Position numbers and translations under genes: made by a program. This document shows positions 29,594-38,846 of a stretch of DNA of 64,000 nt, one piece after another. The stretch comes from Bifidobacterium subtile. Its GTDB lineage: Bacteria > Actinomycetota > Actinomycetes > Actinomycetales > Bifidobacteriaceae. The first letter of the stretch is position 1. Each line of letters begins with the position of its first letter. The stretch lies in NCBI RefSeq assembly GCF_000741775.1, contig NZ_JGZR01000006.1:186001-250000 (forward strand). The letters are read 5' to 3'. The notes beneath the pieces are model-generated. The model was given only the letters and a program-made list of their open reading frames with translations. It ran no database searches and was not told the origin of the DNA.

Positions 29594-31663
29594 ATGGCCG
29601 AAGAACACGACGGCGACTGGAACGCCCAGAACGACGCGAATGGCGCCGAGGAGCATGATCGCCCGGATGAAGGGGGAGAGGCGCGGAGCGATTCTCAGCA
29701 GGAGTCGCAAGGCGAGCAGCCGACGGTTACGCTGCCGCCCCTAGGAACGAATGACACGGAAGTCTTGAATGCTCCCGAATACTCGAATGCGCAGGGTCAG
29801 CCGGCCGCAGTCGATGCTGGCTCGCGTAATGACGATGCCGGCGAGGCCAGCGGAGATGCCGATGACGCTGCCAATGACGGCGCAGACAACGACGGCATAC
29901 ATCAGACTGCTATAATCGAGCAGGGTATCCCTGCGGCCGCCGGCTCTCCCGCGCAGGAGACCGAATCCATTCCTGTGACAGGCAGTGCCGCGACACGCTC
30001 CACAGAGCAGCCGACGACGCCGCTATACCGCCCCGCGCCGGAATATGGCGCGTATGGCCCGGTGCCCCCGCAGACGCAGACGCAGAATAATGGCAATGCA
30101 TCCGGCACTCAGACAGGTCAGTCTGGTCAGACTGATGGCGGTCAAGCAGGGGCGCAATCGGGAACACAGGGGAATCGCAACCCGTATTTCGGCGCCAATC
30201 CCTTCTTCAATCCTGGCGGTCAGCAGGCCAATGGTCAGCAGTCCAGCGGGCAGCCGGGCAACGCGAATCAAGGGACGCCGGGAGCATCCGGTCCCTACGG
30301 CGCGGGCAACTCGCCGCAGGGGTCTCAGGGGCCGCGAACACCGGGATTCCCGCCGCAAGGTCCGTTTGCCAACAATCAGGCACCGGGATCCGCGGCTCCG
30401 AACCGGCCTGCGAATGCGATTGTGGTCGCGGTCGTCGCCGCGCTGGTATCCGCGGCCCTGTGCCTCGGCATCGGCTATGCGGCGATCGCCAACGGGTGGG
30501 TGAACGTGGCCAGCACCAGCTCGCTGAGCGACGTCGGCTCCTCCAGTCAATCCGGCAGCGGCAGCGCGCCCCTGAAGTCCGGCAAGGCGGCCGATTGGAC
30601 CGCTGTTTCCGGCTCGGTTTCCGGCTCGGTCGTCTCCATCCAGACCCAGGTGAGCGGTGGAGTCGCCAAGGGGTCGGGCGCGATTCTTGACGACAAAGGT
30701 CACATTGTCACCAACAACCACGTGATCTCGGGCGCGAAGCAGATTCAGGTCACGCTGGCGAATGGGCAGATGTACACGGCCCAGGTCGTGGGCGCCGACA
30801 CCACCACCGATCTGGCGGTGATCAAGCTCGACAACCCGCCAAGCGACCTCAAGCCAGTGGAGTTCGCCGATTCCGACTCGCTCGCCGTGGGCCAGGGCGT
30901 CATGGCCATCGGCAATCCGCTCGGCTACGATGACACGGCCACGACCGGCATCGTCTCGGCGCTCAACCGCCCCGTTTCAGTCGCTGATGATAACGGCAAC
31001 GCCGAAATCGTCACCAATGCCATCCAGATCGACGCGGCCATCAACCCGGGCAACTCGGGCGGCCCGACCTTCGACGCTGCCGGCAAGGTGATCGGCATCA
31101 ACTCTTCGATTGCCTCCACCGCCACATCCAGCTCGGAAGCGGGATCCATCGGCATCGGCTTCGCCATCCCGGCGAATCTGGTCAAGCGCGTTTCGCAGGA
31201 GATCATCGACAACGGCTCGGTCAAGCATGTGCAGCTCGGCGTGACCATCACGGACGGAACCGCCGAAGCCGACGGCGTGACCCGCGGCGGCGCGAAGGTC
31301 GCCAGCGTGGTTTCCGGCAGTCCGGCCGACAAGGCGGGACTGAAGATTGGCGACACCATCGTCGCGTTCAACGATCACGCGGTGAACAACACCTACTCGC
31401 TGCTGGGCTATGTTCGTGCGTCGGCGTTGGGTGACAAGGTGAAGCTCACGGTCGCGCGTGATTCCAAAGCCGTCGACGTCGACGTGACGCTGGACCAGCA
31501 GGAATCCGCTTCCACCAGATCCCAGTCAGGCAGCGGCAACGGCAGCCAGAACGACAATGGCGGCAACAATAACGACAATGGTGACGGCAGCGGCAATGGT
31601 AACGGTAACGGTGATAGTGGTAACGGCGACAACGGTCTCACCGACCCGTTCGGCCTGTGGTAA
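29594..31663 (+). CDS. HtrA/DegP-type membrane serine protease with PDZ domain
   Basis: A 689-residue protein; ATG 29594 follows AAAGGAG. The first 270 residues are cytoplasmic and low-complexity (Asp/Glu/Asn early, then Gln/Gly/Pro/Asn). One membrane helix follows (AIVVAVVAALVSAALCLGIG), then the trypsin-like domain outside the membrane with the triad His376 (NNHVISG), Asp406 (TTTDLAVI) and Ser488 (GNSGGP). A PDZ domain (GSPADKAGLKIGDTIVAFN) ends the folded part, and a tail of Asn/Gly/Asp repeats closes it. It handles misfolded envelope proteins. It is transcribed away from tgt and ends in a clear terminator. Confidence 0.94.
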   Translation: MAEEHDGDWNAQNDANGAEEHDRPDEGGEARSDSQQESQGEQPTVTLPPLGTNDTEVLNAPEYSNAQGQPAAVDAGSRNDDAGEASGDADDAANDGADNDGIHQTAIIEQGIPAAAGSPAQETESIPVTGSAATRSTEQPTTPLYRPAPEYGAYGPVPPQTQTQNNGNASGTQTGQSGQTDGGQAGAQSGTQGNRNPYFGANPFFNPGGQQANGQQSSGQPGNANQGTPGASGPYGAGNSPQGSQGPRTPGFPPQGPFANNQAPGSAAPNRPANAIVVAVVAALVSAALCLGIGYAAIANGWVNVASTSSLSDVGSSSQSGSGSAPLKSGKAADWTAVSGSVSGSVVSIQTQVSGGVAKGSGAILDDKGHIVTNNHVISGAKQIQVTLANGQMYTAQVVGADTTTDLAVIKLDNPPSDLKPVEFADSDSLAVGQGVMAIGNPLGYDDTATTGIVSALNRPVSVADDNGNAEIVTNAIQIDAAINPGNSGGPTFDAAGKVIGINSSIASTATSSSEAGSIGIGFAIPANLVKRVSQEIIDNGSVKHVQLGVTITDGTAEADGVTRGGAKVASVVSGSPADKAGLKIGDTIVAFNDHAVNNTYSLLGYVRASALGDKVKLTVARDSKAVDVDVTLDQQESASTRSQSGSGNGSQNDNGGNNNDNGDGSGNGNGNGDSGNGDNGLTDPFGLW

Positions 31664-31720
31664 ATAGGTAGGAGATCCAGCGCTCGATCGGCTGTGACGG
31701 CTGGGCGATGCGACTGAATG

Positions 31721-31773
31721 GCGATGCGAGGCGGGGCGACGGGCGCAATGTCTGCTGCCCCGCCTCGCATCGC
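31721..31773. terminator. Terminator between htrA and pdxR
   Basis: Perfect 17-base arms GCGATGCGAGGCGGGGC (31721-31737) and GCCCCGCCTCGCATCGC (31757-31773) with a 19-base loop, followed by GTTCTTTC. It lies between convergent genes and may act on both strands. The remaining bases of 31664-31965 show no gene. Confidence 0.8.
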
Positions 31774-31965
31774 GTTCTTTCGCAGCCATTGGCTCGGCTG
31801 AAAGATGTGGAAAGGGCGCTGGCGGAGAGGTCTGTAGGCCGTGTGCCGCTTAAGACCGGGACGCCACACAAAGGGCGTTGGAGTCCTAGCCAGCCACTGC
31901 ATCGGCTTTACAGCGTATCGGCACTGATTCTGCGCCGACGCAGGCACCGCATCGACGTTCTTAGG

Positions 31966-33600
31966 TCACGCAGTGCGTCTGCCATCGCCATGCATGGCAG
32001 CGCACAGCAGCCGTATGCCGTCGCTAATCTGATCCATGCGCGGGCGCACGAAATTGAGGCGGATGTGGCGGGTGTCCGTGCCATCCACGTCGAACACCCC
32101 ACCCGGCATGAAGGTGACGCCCAAGGGTCGCGCGGCTTCCAGCAGCGTTTGCGAACGCTGGCCTTCGGGCAGGCTGAGCCATACGTAGTAGCCGCCTTCG
32201 GGGACGCTCCACCGAGCGGTTGGCGGCGCATAGCGCTGCAGGGCATCGCACATCGCATCGCGCCGCATCCGGTATGCGCCGGTGATTTCTTCTATGTGCC
32301 GGCGGATGCGGCCGCCGCGCAGCAGCTCGATGCAGATGCGCTGCGAGGACGAGCTCGTGTGCTGATCGACCATCCGACGCAGTGCCGCGAGCCGTGCGAC
32401 CACATGCGTGTCGGCGATGAGCCAGCCCGTGCGCAGGCCGGGCGTCACTGTTTTCGAGAAGGTCGACAGGTAGATCACGTATCCGGCGTTCTCCATGCCT
32501 TTGAGCGGAGTCGGCGGCGCTGAAGTCCCGTAATGCAGCTCTCCGTAGGGGTCGTCCTCGATGACGAGGCACTGGTATTTCATTGCAGTCTCGATGAGCT
32601 CACGGCGGCGCTGGGCCGGCATCGTGGAGCCGGTGGGGTTGTGGAAGGTCGGGATGGTGTAGATCAGTTTCGGGTGGAAGCGCGCGCAGAACCCTTCAAG
32701 CAGCTCTGTGCGCATGCCCGATTCGTCCGTTGGCACGCCGATGATGCGCGCGTCAGCCGAGCGGAAGGCCTGCAGCGCCGGGAAGAAGGTCACGCTTTCG
32801 ACGAGCACACAGTCGCCGGGGTTGACGAATGCTCTGACGCACAGATCGAGTCCTTGCTCCGAGCCGGAAAGCACCATCACATTGCGGGGCGAGCAGTGGA
32901 TCATCCGGTCCTCGCGCATGTGGTCGGCGAGCAATGTGCGCAGCTCGGGGAAGCCTTCGATGGGCGATTCCGGCTGGCCGTCGAAATCGTGCGAGGAGAA
33001 GGCGTGCAGGCTCACGTCGCGCAGCAGATCGTCCGGTATATCGTGCGGGTTCGGCGAACCGGTGGCGAAGTCGATGACGCCGTCCATGCTCTGCGCCCGG
33101 TCCGCCGAGGCGATGTCGTGGTAGGTGAAGCGGTTGGAATAATCGCTGAAGAGCACCGGCCACGGCGGGCTGAGCGTTAGCGGGCTAGGTGTTAGAGAGC
33201 TGAGCGTTGAAGGACTGAGCTTTGAAAGACTAGGTGTTGAAGGACCTAGCGTCTGTGGGCTGGGCGTCGACGGGCCCAGCGTCGACGGTTCGAGCGCTGG
33301 CGAAGCGTGCGGTGATGTCGTAGTCGACACGGTGGCCGGGGCTGCGATGGTGTGTTCGTTGGCGTGGCGTTGCACGAAGGTGCCTTTGCCGACATGCGAA
33401 GCGATGAGGCCGTCATCCTTGAGCTCGCTGTAGGCCTGCAAGACGGTGGTGCGGTTGACGGCGAGCAGCTCGGCCATCTCGCGCTCCGAAGGCAGCCGAT
33501 AGCCGGCGGCCAGGCGCCCCGCGACGATCTGCTCGCGCAGCTCGTTGACGAGCTGGCGGTAGAGGGGCACATCGCTGCGCCGATCGAGTGAAACCTGCAT
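31966..33600 (-). CDS. pdxR: MocR-type regulator (GntR helix-turn-helix plus aminotransferase domain), probable PdxR
   Basis: A 544-residue protein from the ATG ending at 33600, with AAGGAG upstream. A GntR-type winged helix is at residues 10-75 (LVNELREQIVAGRLAAGYRL...LLAVNRTTVLQAYSELKDDGLI). A repetitive Ser/Thr/Pro/Leu linker follows at about 90-150. Then a class I aminotransferase fold with IYTIPTFHNPTGSTMP and the PLP lysine in LSTFSKTVTPG. Its position downstream of pdxS-pdxT on the same strand fits PdxR, the PLP-sensing activator of PLP synthesis. The linker is encoded by imperfect 30-base repeats and is longer than usual. The symbol rests on family plus neighbourhood. Confidence 0.85.
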   Translation of the reverse strand: MQVSLDRRSDVPLYRQLVNELREQIVAGRLAAGYRLPSEREMAELLAVNRTTVLQAYSELKDDGLIASHVGKGTFVQRHANEHTIAAPATVSTTTSPHASPALEPSTLGPSTPSPQTLGPSTPSLSKLSPSTLSSLTPSPLTLSPPWPVLFSDYSNRFTYHDIASADRAQSMDGVIDFATGSPNPHDIPDDLLRDVSLHAFSSHDFDGQPESPIEGFPELRTLLADHMREDRMIHCSPRNVMVLSGSEQGLDLCVRAFVNPGDCVLVESVTFFPALQAFRSADARIIGVPTDESGMRTELLEGFCARFHPKLIYTIPTFHNPTGSTMPAQRRRELIETAMKYQCLVIEDDPYGELHYGTSAPPTPLKGMENAGYVIYLSTFSKTVTPGLRTGWLIADTHVVARLAALRRMVDQHTSSSSQRICIELLRGGRIRRHIEEITGAYRMRRDAMCDALQRYAPPTARWSVPEGGYYVWLSLPEGQRSQTLLEAARPLGVTFMPGGVFDVDGTDTRHIRLNFVRPRMDQISDGIRLLCAAMHGDGRRTA

Positions 33601-33760
33601 GGCGTCATTCTCCTTTCCGGCTCCTTCGAATCAGGACTGTGACGATTCTACGGTTGGGCGTGCGCCATGGTGTTTCGGCGATGCAGGTGTTTCGGTGGCG
33701 CGAGCGTTTCATTCGAGCGGCTTGGGGCTCTGCGTCTCGCGGTCATACCCCAAGTGCCGG

Positions 33761-34009
33761 CTATCTCGCTTATGTGTAGTGCTATTCGAGGTTCGCGGAG
33801 GTCTATCTGCGTTATGTGAGGCGTTAATTCTCTGGTACTTCGAGTATCACTGGCCGAAAATGGCGGTTCTGGGCCGTCTGATACTCGACGCTCCGAGAAA
33901 TAGCGCCTCACATAACGCAGATAGACCTCTGCAGCACCCCAATAACGCCTCACATAACGTAGATAGACTTGGGCGCCCCGGGGTTAACACTGTGCACATA
34001 ACGCAGTTA
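33761..34009. repeat. Inverted element, family C, copy 2
   Basis: Second copy of the element at 27774-27981. Plus units: 33761-33786 (diverged) and 33801-33829. Minus units: 33901-33927, 33941-33969 and 33983-34009 (diverged). The centre is CGAGTATC (33841-33848) paired with GATACTCG (33880-33887), with GAAAATGGCGGT between. It separates pdxT from pdxR. The rest of 33601-34091 shows no gene. Confidence 0.9.
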
Positions 34010-34091
34010 CATCCAAATGCGCTCACGAAACGGGAAATCGCACGGGCGCAACCACGAAAACTGACCGCCCGATGCCCAACGTTTCACGTCT

Positions 34092-34862
34092 TCACAACGA
34101 AAGCAGCAGTTCGTGCACTCGGGTGTCATCCGTCAGTTCGGGATGGAAGGCGGTAGCGAGCAACGACCCTTGCCGCAGACCGACCACATGCCCGTCCACT
34201 CGTGATTCAACCGTGGCGTTCGGGCCGACCTCGGTGACATACGGCCCGCGAATGAACACCAGGGGCAGATCGTGGATATCGCCGAACGAGCCGATGGTTT
34301 CGAAGCTGCCCAGCTGCCGGCCGTAGGCATTGCGGCGCACCACGGCGTCAAGCGCACCGAAATACGCAGTGCTTTCATGTGCAGCATGCCTATGCACGCT
34401 GCCGCTAGACGCGGTGTCATTGCGTGCGGTGTCGCCGGCTGCGGTGTCGTTGCGGGCGGTGGTGTCGTGCGCGGTGTTGTTGTGCGCAGCGGCGGCAAAC
34501 GCAGCGCCTCGCGATGCCGTGTCTGCCGCGCCTTCGTTCTCGATTGCCCGAGCGAGCAGAATCATCCCCGCGCAGGTGCCGAGCACGGGCCGGCCTTGCG
34601 CGATATGCTCCGCAATCGGTGCGAACAGCCCGGTCAGGTGCAGCAGCCGGCCCTGCACCGTGCTTTCCCCGCCCGGAAGAATCACCCGCGCGATGGAATC
34701 GTCCCAGTCATTCGCCGAATGCAGTAGCCGCCACGGAGAGCCAAGGCGGTCCAGCATCTCGGCGTGCTCCGCGAACGCGCCCTGCACCGCGAGGATGCCC
34801 GTCACCGAGCGCGACTGGTCGCCCGAACTGCGTTTGCCAATGTATTGCGCCGCGACGACCAT
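34092..34862 (-). CDS. pdxT: Pyridoxal 5'-phosphate synthase glutaminase subunit PdxT, with internal insert
   Basis: A 256-residue protein. The start is the ATG ending at 34862, overlapping the pdxS stop (TGATG); a GTG at 34865 is the alternative. Class I glutaminase features: GILAVQGAFAEHAEML, ILPGGESTVQGRLL, the nucleophile Cys in LGTCAGMILLA, and the His-Glu pair in FHPELTDD. Between ARAIENEG and YFGALDAVVRRNAYGRQ the sequence carries about 50 residues of Ala/Thr/Asn/Asp repeats, encoded near 34365-34530, where other PdxTs have a short loop. PdxT frees ammonia from glutamine and channels it to PdxS. The insert should be a surface loop if the protein works. Confidence 0.95.
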   Translation of the reverse strand: MVVAAQYIGKRSSGDQSRSVTGILAVQGAFAEHAEMLDRLGSPWRLLHSANDWDDSIARVILPGGESTVQGRLLHLTGLFAPIAEHIAQGRPVLGTCAGMILLARAIENEGAADTASRGAAFAAAAHNNTAHDTTARNDTAAGDTARNDTASSGSVHRHAAHESTAYFGALDAVVRRNAYGRQLGSFETIGSFGDIHDLPLVFIRGPYVTEVGPNATVESRVDGHVVGLRQGSLLATAFHPELTDDTRVHELLLSL

Positions 34863-35737
34863 CACTCGCCCCTTGCGGCCATAAGCGTGGTGATCTCGTT
34901 CTCGTTGATGCCCACCATCGCCTCGCCGAGATTCTCCGAGAGCCGCGCCAGCAGCGCCGCATCCTGCCAGTTCGCAGTCGCCTGAACGATGGCGGCAGCG
35001 CGCTTCGCCGGGTCTCCCGACTTGAAGATGCCCGAGCCGACGAACACGCCTTCGGCGCCCAGCTCCATCATCAGCGCCGCATCGGCGGGCGTGGCGACGC
35101 CGCCAGCCGCGAAGTTGACCACGGGCAGGCGGCTGTGATCATGCACGTACCGCACCAGATCGTAGGGCGCTGCGAGACGCTTGGCCTCCTCGAAGACCTC
35201 GTCGTCGCGCAGCGAAGCCAGCGCGCGAATCTGGCGGTTCATAGTGCGCATGTGGCGCACGGCTTGCACCACGTCGCCCGTCCCCGGCTCGCCCTTGGTG
35301 CGAATCATGGCCGCACCCTCGCCGATGCGGCGCAGCGCTTCGCCAAGATCCTTCGCGCCGCACACGAAGGGCACGTCGAAGCCGGTTTTGTCGATGTGAT
35401 GGACGTCGTCCGCAGGCGTGAGCACTTCGGACTCGTCGATGTAGTCGATTTCGATGGCTTGCAGAATGCGGGCCTCGGCGGTGTGCCCGATGCGCACTTT
35501 GGCCATGACGGGTATCGAGACAGCCTCCTGGATACCGCGCACCATGCCGGGGTCGCTCATGCGCGAGACACCGCCCGCAGCGCGGATGTCCGCAGGAATG
35601 CGTTCCAGAGCCATCACGGCGCAGGCGCCAGAATCCTGGGCGATGCGCGCCTGCTCCGGCGTCGTCACATCCATGATGACGCCTCCCTTGAGCATCTGGG
35701 CGAGGTTTCTGTTCAGTGATACGCGGTCGCCATCCAT
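34862..35737 (-). CDS. pdxS: Pyridoxal 5'-phosphate synthase lyase subunit PdxS
   Basis: A 291-residue protein, the usual size; the ATG ending at 35737 has AAAGGAG upstream. Highly conserved TIM-barrel: [19 protein letters not shown], the first catalytic Lys in [37 protein letters not shown] with the second Lys region, and [31 protein letters not shown]. It condenses ribose 5-phosphate, glyceraldehyde 3-phosphate and ammonia to PLP in a complex with PdxT. It leads the pdxS-pdxT unit. Its promoter should lie in the large gap to the right. Confidence 0.98.
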   Translation of the reverse strand: MDGDRVSLNRNLAQMLKGGVIMDVTTPEQARIAQDSGACAVMALERIPADIRAAGGVSRMSDPGMVRGIQEAVSIPVMAKVRIGHTAEARILQAIEIDYIDESEVLTPADDVHHIDKTGFDVPFVCGAKDLGEALRRIGEGAAMIRTKGEPGTGDVVQAVRHMRTMNRQIRALASLRDDEVFEEAKRLAAPYDLVRYVHDHSRLPVVNFAAGGVATPADAALMMELGAEGVFVGSGIFKSGDPAKRAAAIVQATANWQDAALLARLSENLGEAMVGINENEITTLMAARGE

Positions 35738-36082
35738 AAGGCCGCTCCTTTCATGTCGGTGTCACGCCGGTGCCCGCCGGCTGAGGGCCGGGGTTGGGCG
35801 CGGGCGGAATCGGGCGCACTTATCCCGTTCGTGCGACAGTGTACGGTCGCAGCACGGCGCTTCGATAGGGCCAATCGGCCACTTTGCGCACCAGCCAATT
35901 GCGGGGTGGGTGGTGGTTGCGTGATTGCGTGTGTGGCTATCGCGAAGCTGGCTTGAGAGCGGCCGGACTGTTCGTTGCAACTGAGGACTGACTGAGGCCG
36001 ATCTGCCATTGGTTGAGTAGGATGCAGCGCGAGGTTTGGCGCAAACCGGGGTGCGACTTGGCATGCCTGGTTATGGCTCGGC
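35738..36082. other. Non-coding stretch upstream of pdxS
   Basis: About 345 bases without a supportable gene. The pdxS promoter must lie here, but no clear -10/-35 pair or regulator site stands out. Together with element D and 36196-36459 this forms the 720-base divergent gap between pdxS and the P-type ATPase gene; the right part is AT richer and probably holds the ATPase promoter. Confidence 0.5.
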
Positions 36083-36195
36083 AGCGTACGTTCTATGGCG
36101 CGTTGCACGAGTTCATGTCGGAAAACGTACGCTGATCGGTGACCATCGTACGTTTTCCTATATGCGCCTCGTAATCATGTCATAAAACGTACGCT
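36083..36195. repeat. Four-copy inverted element, family D
   Basis: Four copies of a CGTACGTTTT unit alternating plus, minus, plus, minus: 36083-36094, 36120-36133, 36145-36158, 36182-36195. The bases between the pairs also match (both contain TCATGTC just before the minus unit), so a hairpin of about 50 bases was duplicated in tandem. Confidence 0.85.
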
Positions 36196-36459
36196 TGGCT
36201 CGGCAACGAGGTTGTCAGAGGCCTGCGGGCGGCTTGGCTACGGTTTAGTTATGGCTTGGCTGTGGCTTGTTGCGTGTGATTTGTGGTAGCATATGGTTTA
36301 GCCGTACGAACGGTTGATGATGTGCAATACAACTGAATACGTCTATCTTTACGCCGTGTATCGCGATGCATTCTTTCGAAAGCCTCCGGTGGGTTAACAA
36401 GGCGTGACTGCAGTGCTGTGCTTTGCCGCGCAGCCCGTATGCGAGTGTAAGGAGAAACG

Positions 36460-38763
36460 ATGCGTAACGCCATCGCTCTTATTCAACGAGTCCCACTACT
36501 TCCTCTCACCGTGCTCTGCGCGATACCCCTCGCTGTGCTGAGCGACGTACATCCGTGGCAGCCATGGTTCGGCGGCGTGAACCCTTCGCTGGGCCAGGTA
36601 TTCGTCATTGCTTTGGTGGCCTACACCGTTGTGGACGCGCTCGCCGGCATGATTCGGGATTTACGCAGTGGCCGCGTCGGCGTGGATGTGCTCGCCGTGC
36701 TCGCCATACTATCGACTCTCGCGGTGCAGGAATACTGGGCCAGCTGGGCCGTCGTGCTCATGGTCTGGTCGGGCGAGGCGATTGAGGAATACGCGCAGGC
36801 CAAGGCGGAAAGCAGCCTGAGCGCGTTGGCCAGCGCCGCGCCGCGCAACGCCCATGTGGTCGACTTGCAAGGCATCGGGGTGCGTTCGGAGGCGGATAAG
36901 GCTGGCGAGGGGCGGGCCGCGTTCCGTGCGGTTGCGGGAGCGGGCGCTGGCGTGGCGGCTGCGACCGCCGAAGAGTCCGATGCCGAGCCAGAATCCGAAG
37001 CATCATCGCATTTCCACACGCTGCCCGTCGAAGAGGTCCGGCTTGGCGATGTGCTCGTGGTGCTGCCCGGGGAGACGGTGCCGGTTGACGGCGAGCTGCT
37101 CAGCGCCTCGGCCACGCTGGACTTGAGCACCATCAACGGCGAGCCGGTGCCGCGCGAAATGTACGCAGGGGCGCGTGTGATGTCCGGCGCGGTCAACGGC
37201 TCGAACACGCTCACTATGCGCACGACGCAGCTGGCCCAGGACTCGCAGTATCAGCGGATACTCGATCTGGTCACCTCGGCCAAAGAGTCCCGTGCGGCCG
37301 TGGTCAGAACCGCCGACCGGCTGGCGGTGCCCTTCACCGTGCTTGCGTTGCTGATCGCAGGCGTGGCGTGGCTCGTTTCCGGCGATGCCACGCGATTCGC
37401 GCAGGTTTTGGTCTTGGCGACGCCCTGCCCGCTGCTCATCGCGGCTCCGGTGGCCTATATGGCTGGAACCGGGCGCTTGGCGAAATCCGGCATCCTGATC
37501 AAGACGCAGGATGTGCTGGAAAATCTCGGTCAGGTCTCGCATGTGTTCTTTGATAAGACCGGCACTTTAACCGTCAAGACGCCGCAGGTCGCGCGCGTCG
37601 ATCTGGTGGATGGGTTCGGTGGCGGTCAAGTCGGTAGCGCCGGCATCGGTAGCGATGGCAGCGATTACAACGATTATGGCGATTTCGACCAGGATCACAT
37701 CCTCGCGCTCGCAGGCGCGATCGAGACGTATTCGGTGCACATCCTCGCCCAGGGCATCGCTGCGGCGGGGGAGCAGGCCCGGCATCGCCTCGCGGAGCAG
37801 ACCGGCGGCCAGTATGATTCGCCCCGAGGATATCCGGTCGTCAACCATGTCAGCGAGGATGCCGGCAACGGGGTCTGCGGCGAGGTCGACGGCGTGCCGG
37901 TGCGCGTCGGTCGCTTCGATTATGTGATCGCGACGCAAGGTTCCGCGCAGGGTGATGGCGCAGGCAGCGTCAGCAGCAGCCCCGCCGCTGCATTTCCGGT
38001 GGCGCGATTCGGGCAGCGCGCGCCCGACGAGATGGTCACCTATGTGGCGGTGAACGGGAGGCTTGCTGCGCGCATCGTGCTCAAGGACGTGCCGCGCGCC
38101 AACGCCCGAGAAGCCTTGACTCAGTTGCGCTCACTCGGCGTTGAGCGCCTGACCATGCTCACCGGCGACCACGCGGCTTCGGCCCATATCGTTGCCGACA
38201 GCGTGGGCATCGCCGACGTGCATGCTGACCTGCTGCCGGAGGACAAGCTCAGAGCAGTTGCCGCGCGCGAACTGCCCGCTGCGCGGGCGAATCAAACCGA
38301 AGCCAGCGGGCACGGACGAGGTCGCGCTGGAACCAGCGAACGCGGCCGTAGCGGAGGCAGGAGCCTTGGTTTTGCGGCGTCAATCCGTGCGCGGCTGCGC
38401 GGCGAATCGACCGCCAGTCCCATCACCATGATGGTTGGTGACGGGGTGAACGACGCCCCGGTGCTGGCTACCGCCGACATCGGCATGGCCATAACCGATG
38501 GCACGTCGACCGCCGCATCCCAGTCGGCGCAAGCGGTGATTATGAATGACGATATCGCCGCCGTGCCGCGCGCCATCGCCATCGCGCGGCGCACCAAGCA
38601 GGTCATGCTGCAGGCTGTCATCGCCGGGCTTGCGCTGGCATTTCTTGGTATGATCGCAGCAGCCTTCAACCTCATTCCAGTAGTCGTCGGTGCCTTCCTG
38701 CAAGAGGCCATCGACGTCATCTCGATTCTGTGGGCGCTCACCGCGCTGCTCGAGCGCGACTGA
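36460..38763 (+). CDS. P1B-type heavy-metal ATPase with a TPC motif
   Basis: A 767-residue protein; ATG 36460 follows AAGGAG. There is no N-terminal CXXC metal-binding domain. The P-type core is complete: the actuator TGE-like loop reads TINGEP, the phosphorylation site is DKTGTLT (Asp365), the hinge is GDGVNDAPVL, and paired C-terminal helices follow. The metal-site motif in the membrane is TPC (321-323) rather than CPC or SPC, as in the P1B-5 group linked to nickel and iron (family knowledge). The HP signature reads SVHILA: the His is kept but the Pro is lost. Two low-complexity stretches (about 135-190 and 610-640) enlarge it. It probably exports a transition metal; which one is open. Confidence 0.88.
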   Translation: MRNAIALIQRVPLLPLTVLCAIPLAVLSDVHPWQPWFGGVNPSLGQVFVIALVAYTVVDALAGMIRDLRSGRVGVDVLAVLAILSTLAVQEYWASWAVVLMVWSGEAIEEYAQAKAESSLSALASAAPRNAHVVDLQGIGVRSEADKAGEGRAAFRAVAGAGAGVAAATAEESDAEPESEASSHFHTLPVEEVRLGDVLVVLPGETVPVDGELLSASATLDLSTINGEPVPREMYAGARVMSGAVNGSNTLTMRTTQLAQDSQYQRILDLVTSAKESRAAVVRTADRLAVPFTVLALLIAGVAWLVSGDATRFAQVLVLATPCPLLIAAPVAYMAGTGRLAKSGILIKTQDVLENLGQVSHVFFDKTGTLTVKTPQVARVDLVDGFGGGQVGSAGIGSDGSDYNDYGDFDQDHILALAGAIETYSVHILAQGIAAAGEQARHRLAEQTGGQYDSPRGYPVVNHVSEDAGNGVCGEVDGVPVRVGRFDYVIATQGSAQGDGAGSVSSSPAAAFPVARFGQRAPDEMVTYVAVNGRLAARIVLKDVPRANAREALTQLRSLGVERLTMLTGDHAASAHIVADSVGIADVHADLLPEDKLRAVAARELPAARANQTEASGHGRGRAGTSERGRSGGRSLGFAASIRARLRGESTASPITMMVGDGVNDAPVLATADIGMAITDGTSTAASQSAQAVIMNDDIAAVPRAIAIARRTKQVMLQAVIAGLALAFLGMIAAAFNLIPVVVGAFLQEAIDVISILWALTALLERD

Positions 38764-38846
38764 GCGCGAGAATGACGTTGGCTCACTGCTTGACGCCTTT
38801 ACTATGAAGACCATTTCGATGCCGCCGCAAGCGTATAGTGGCAGGC

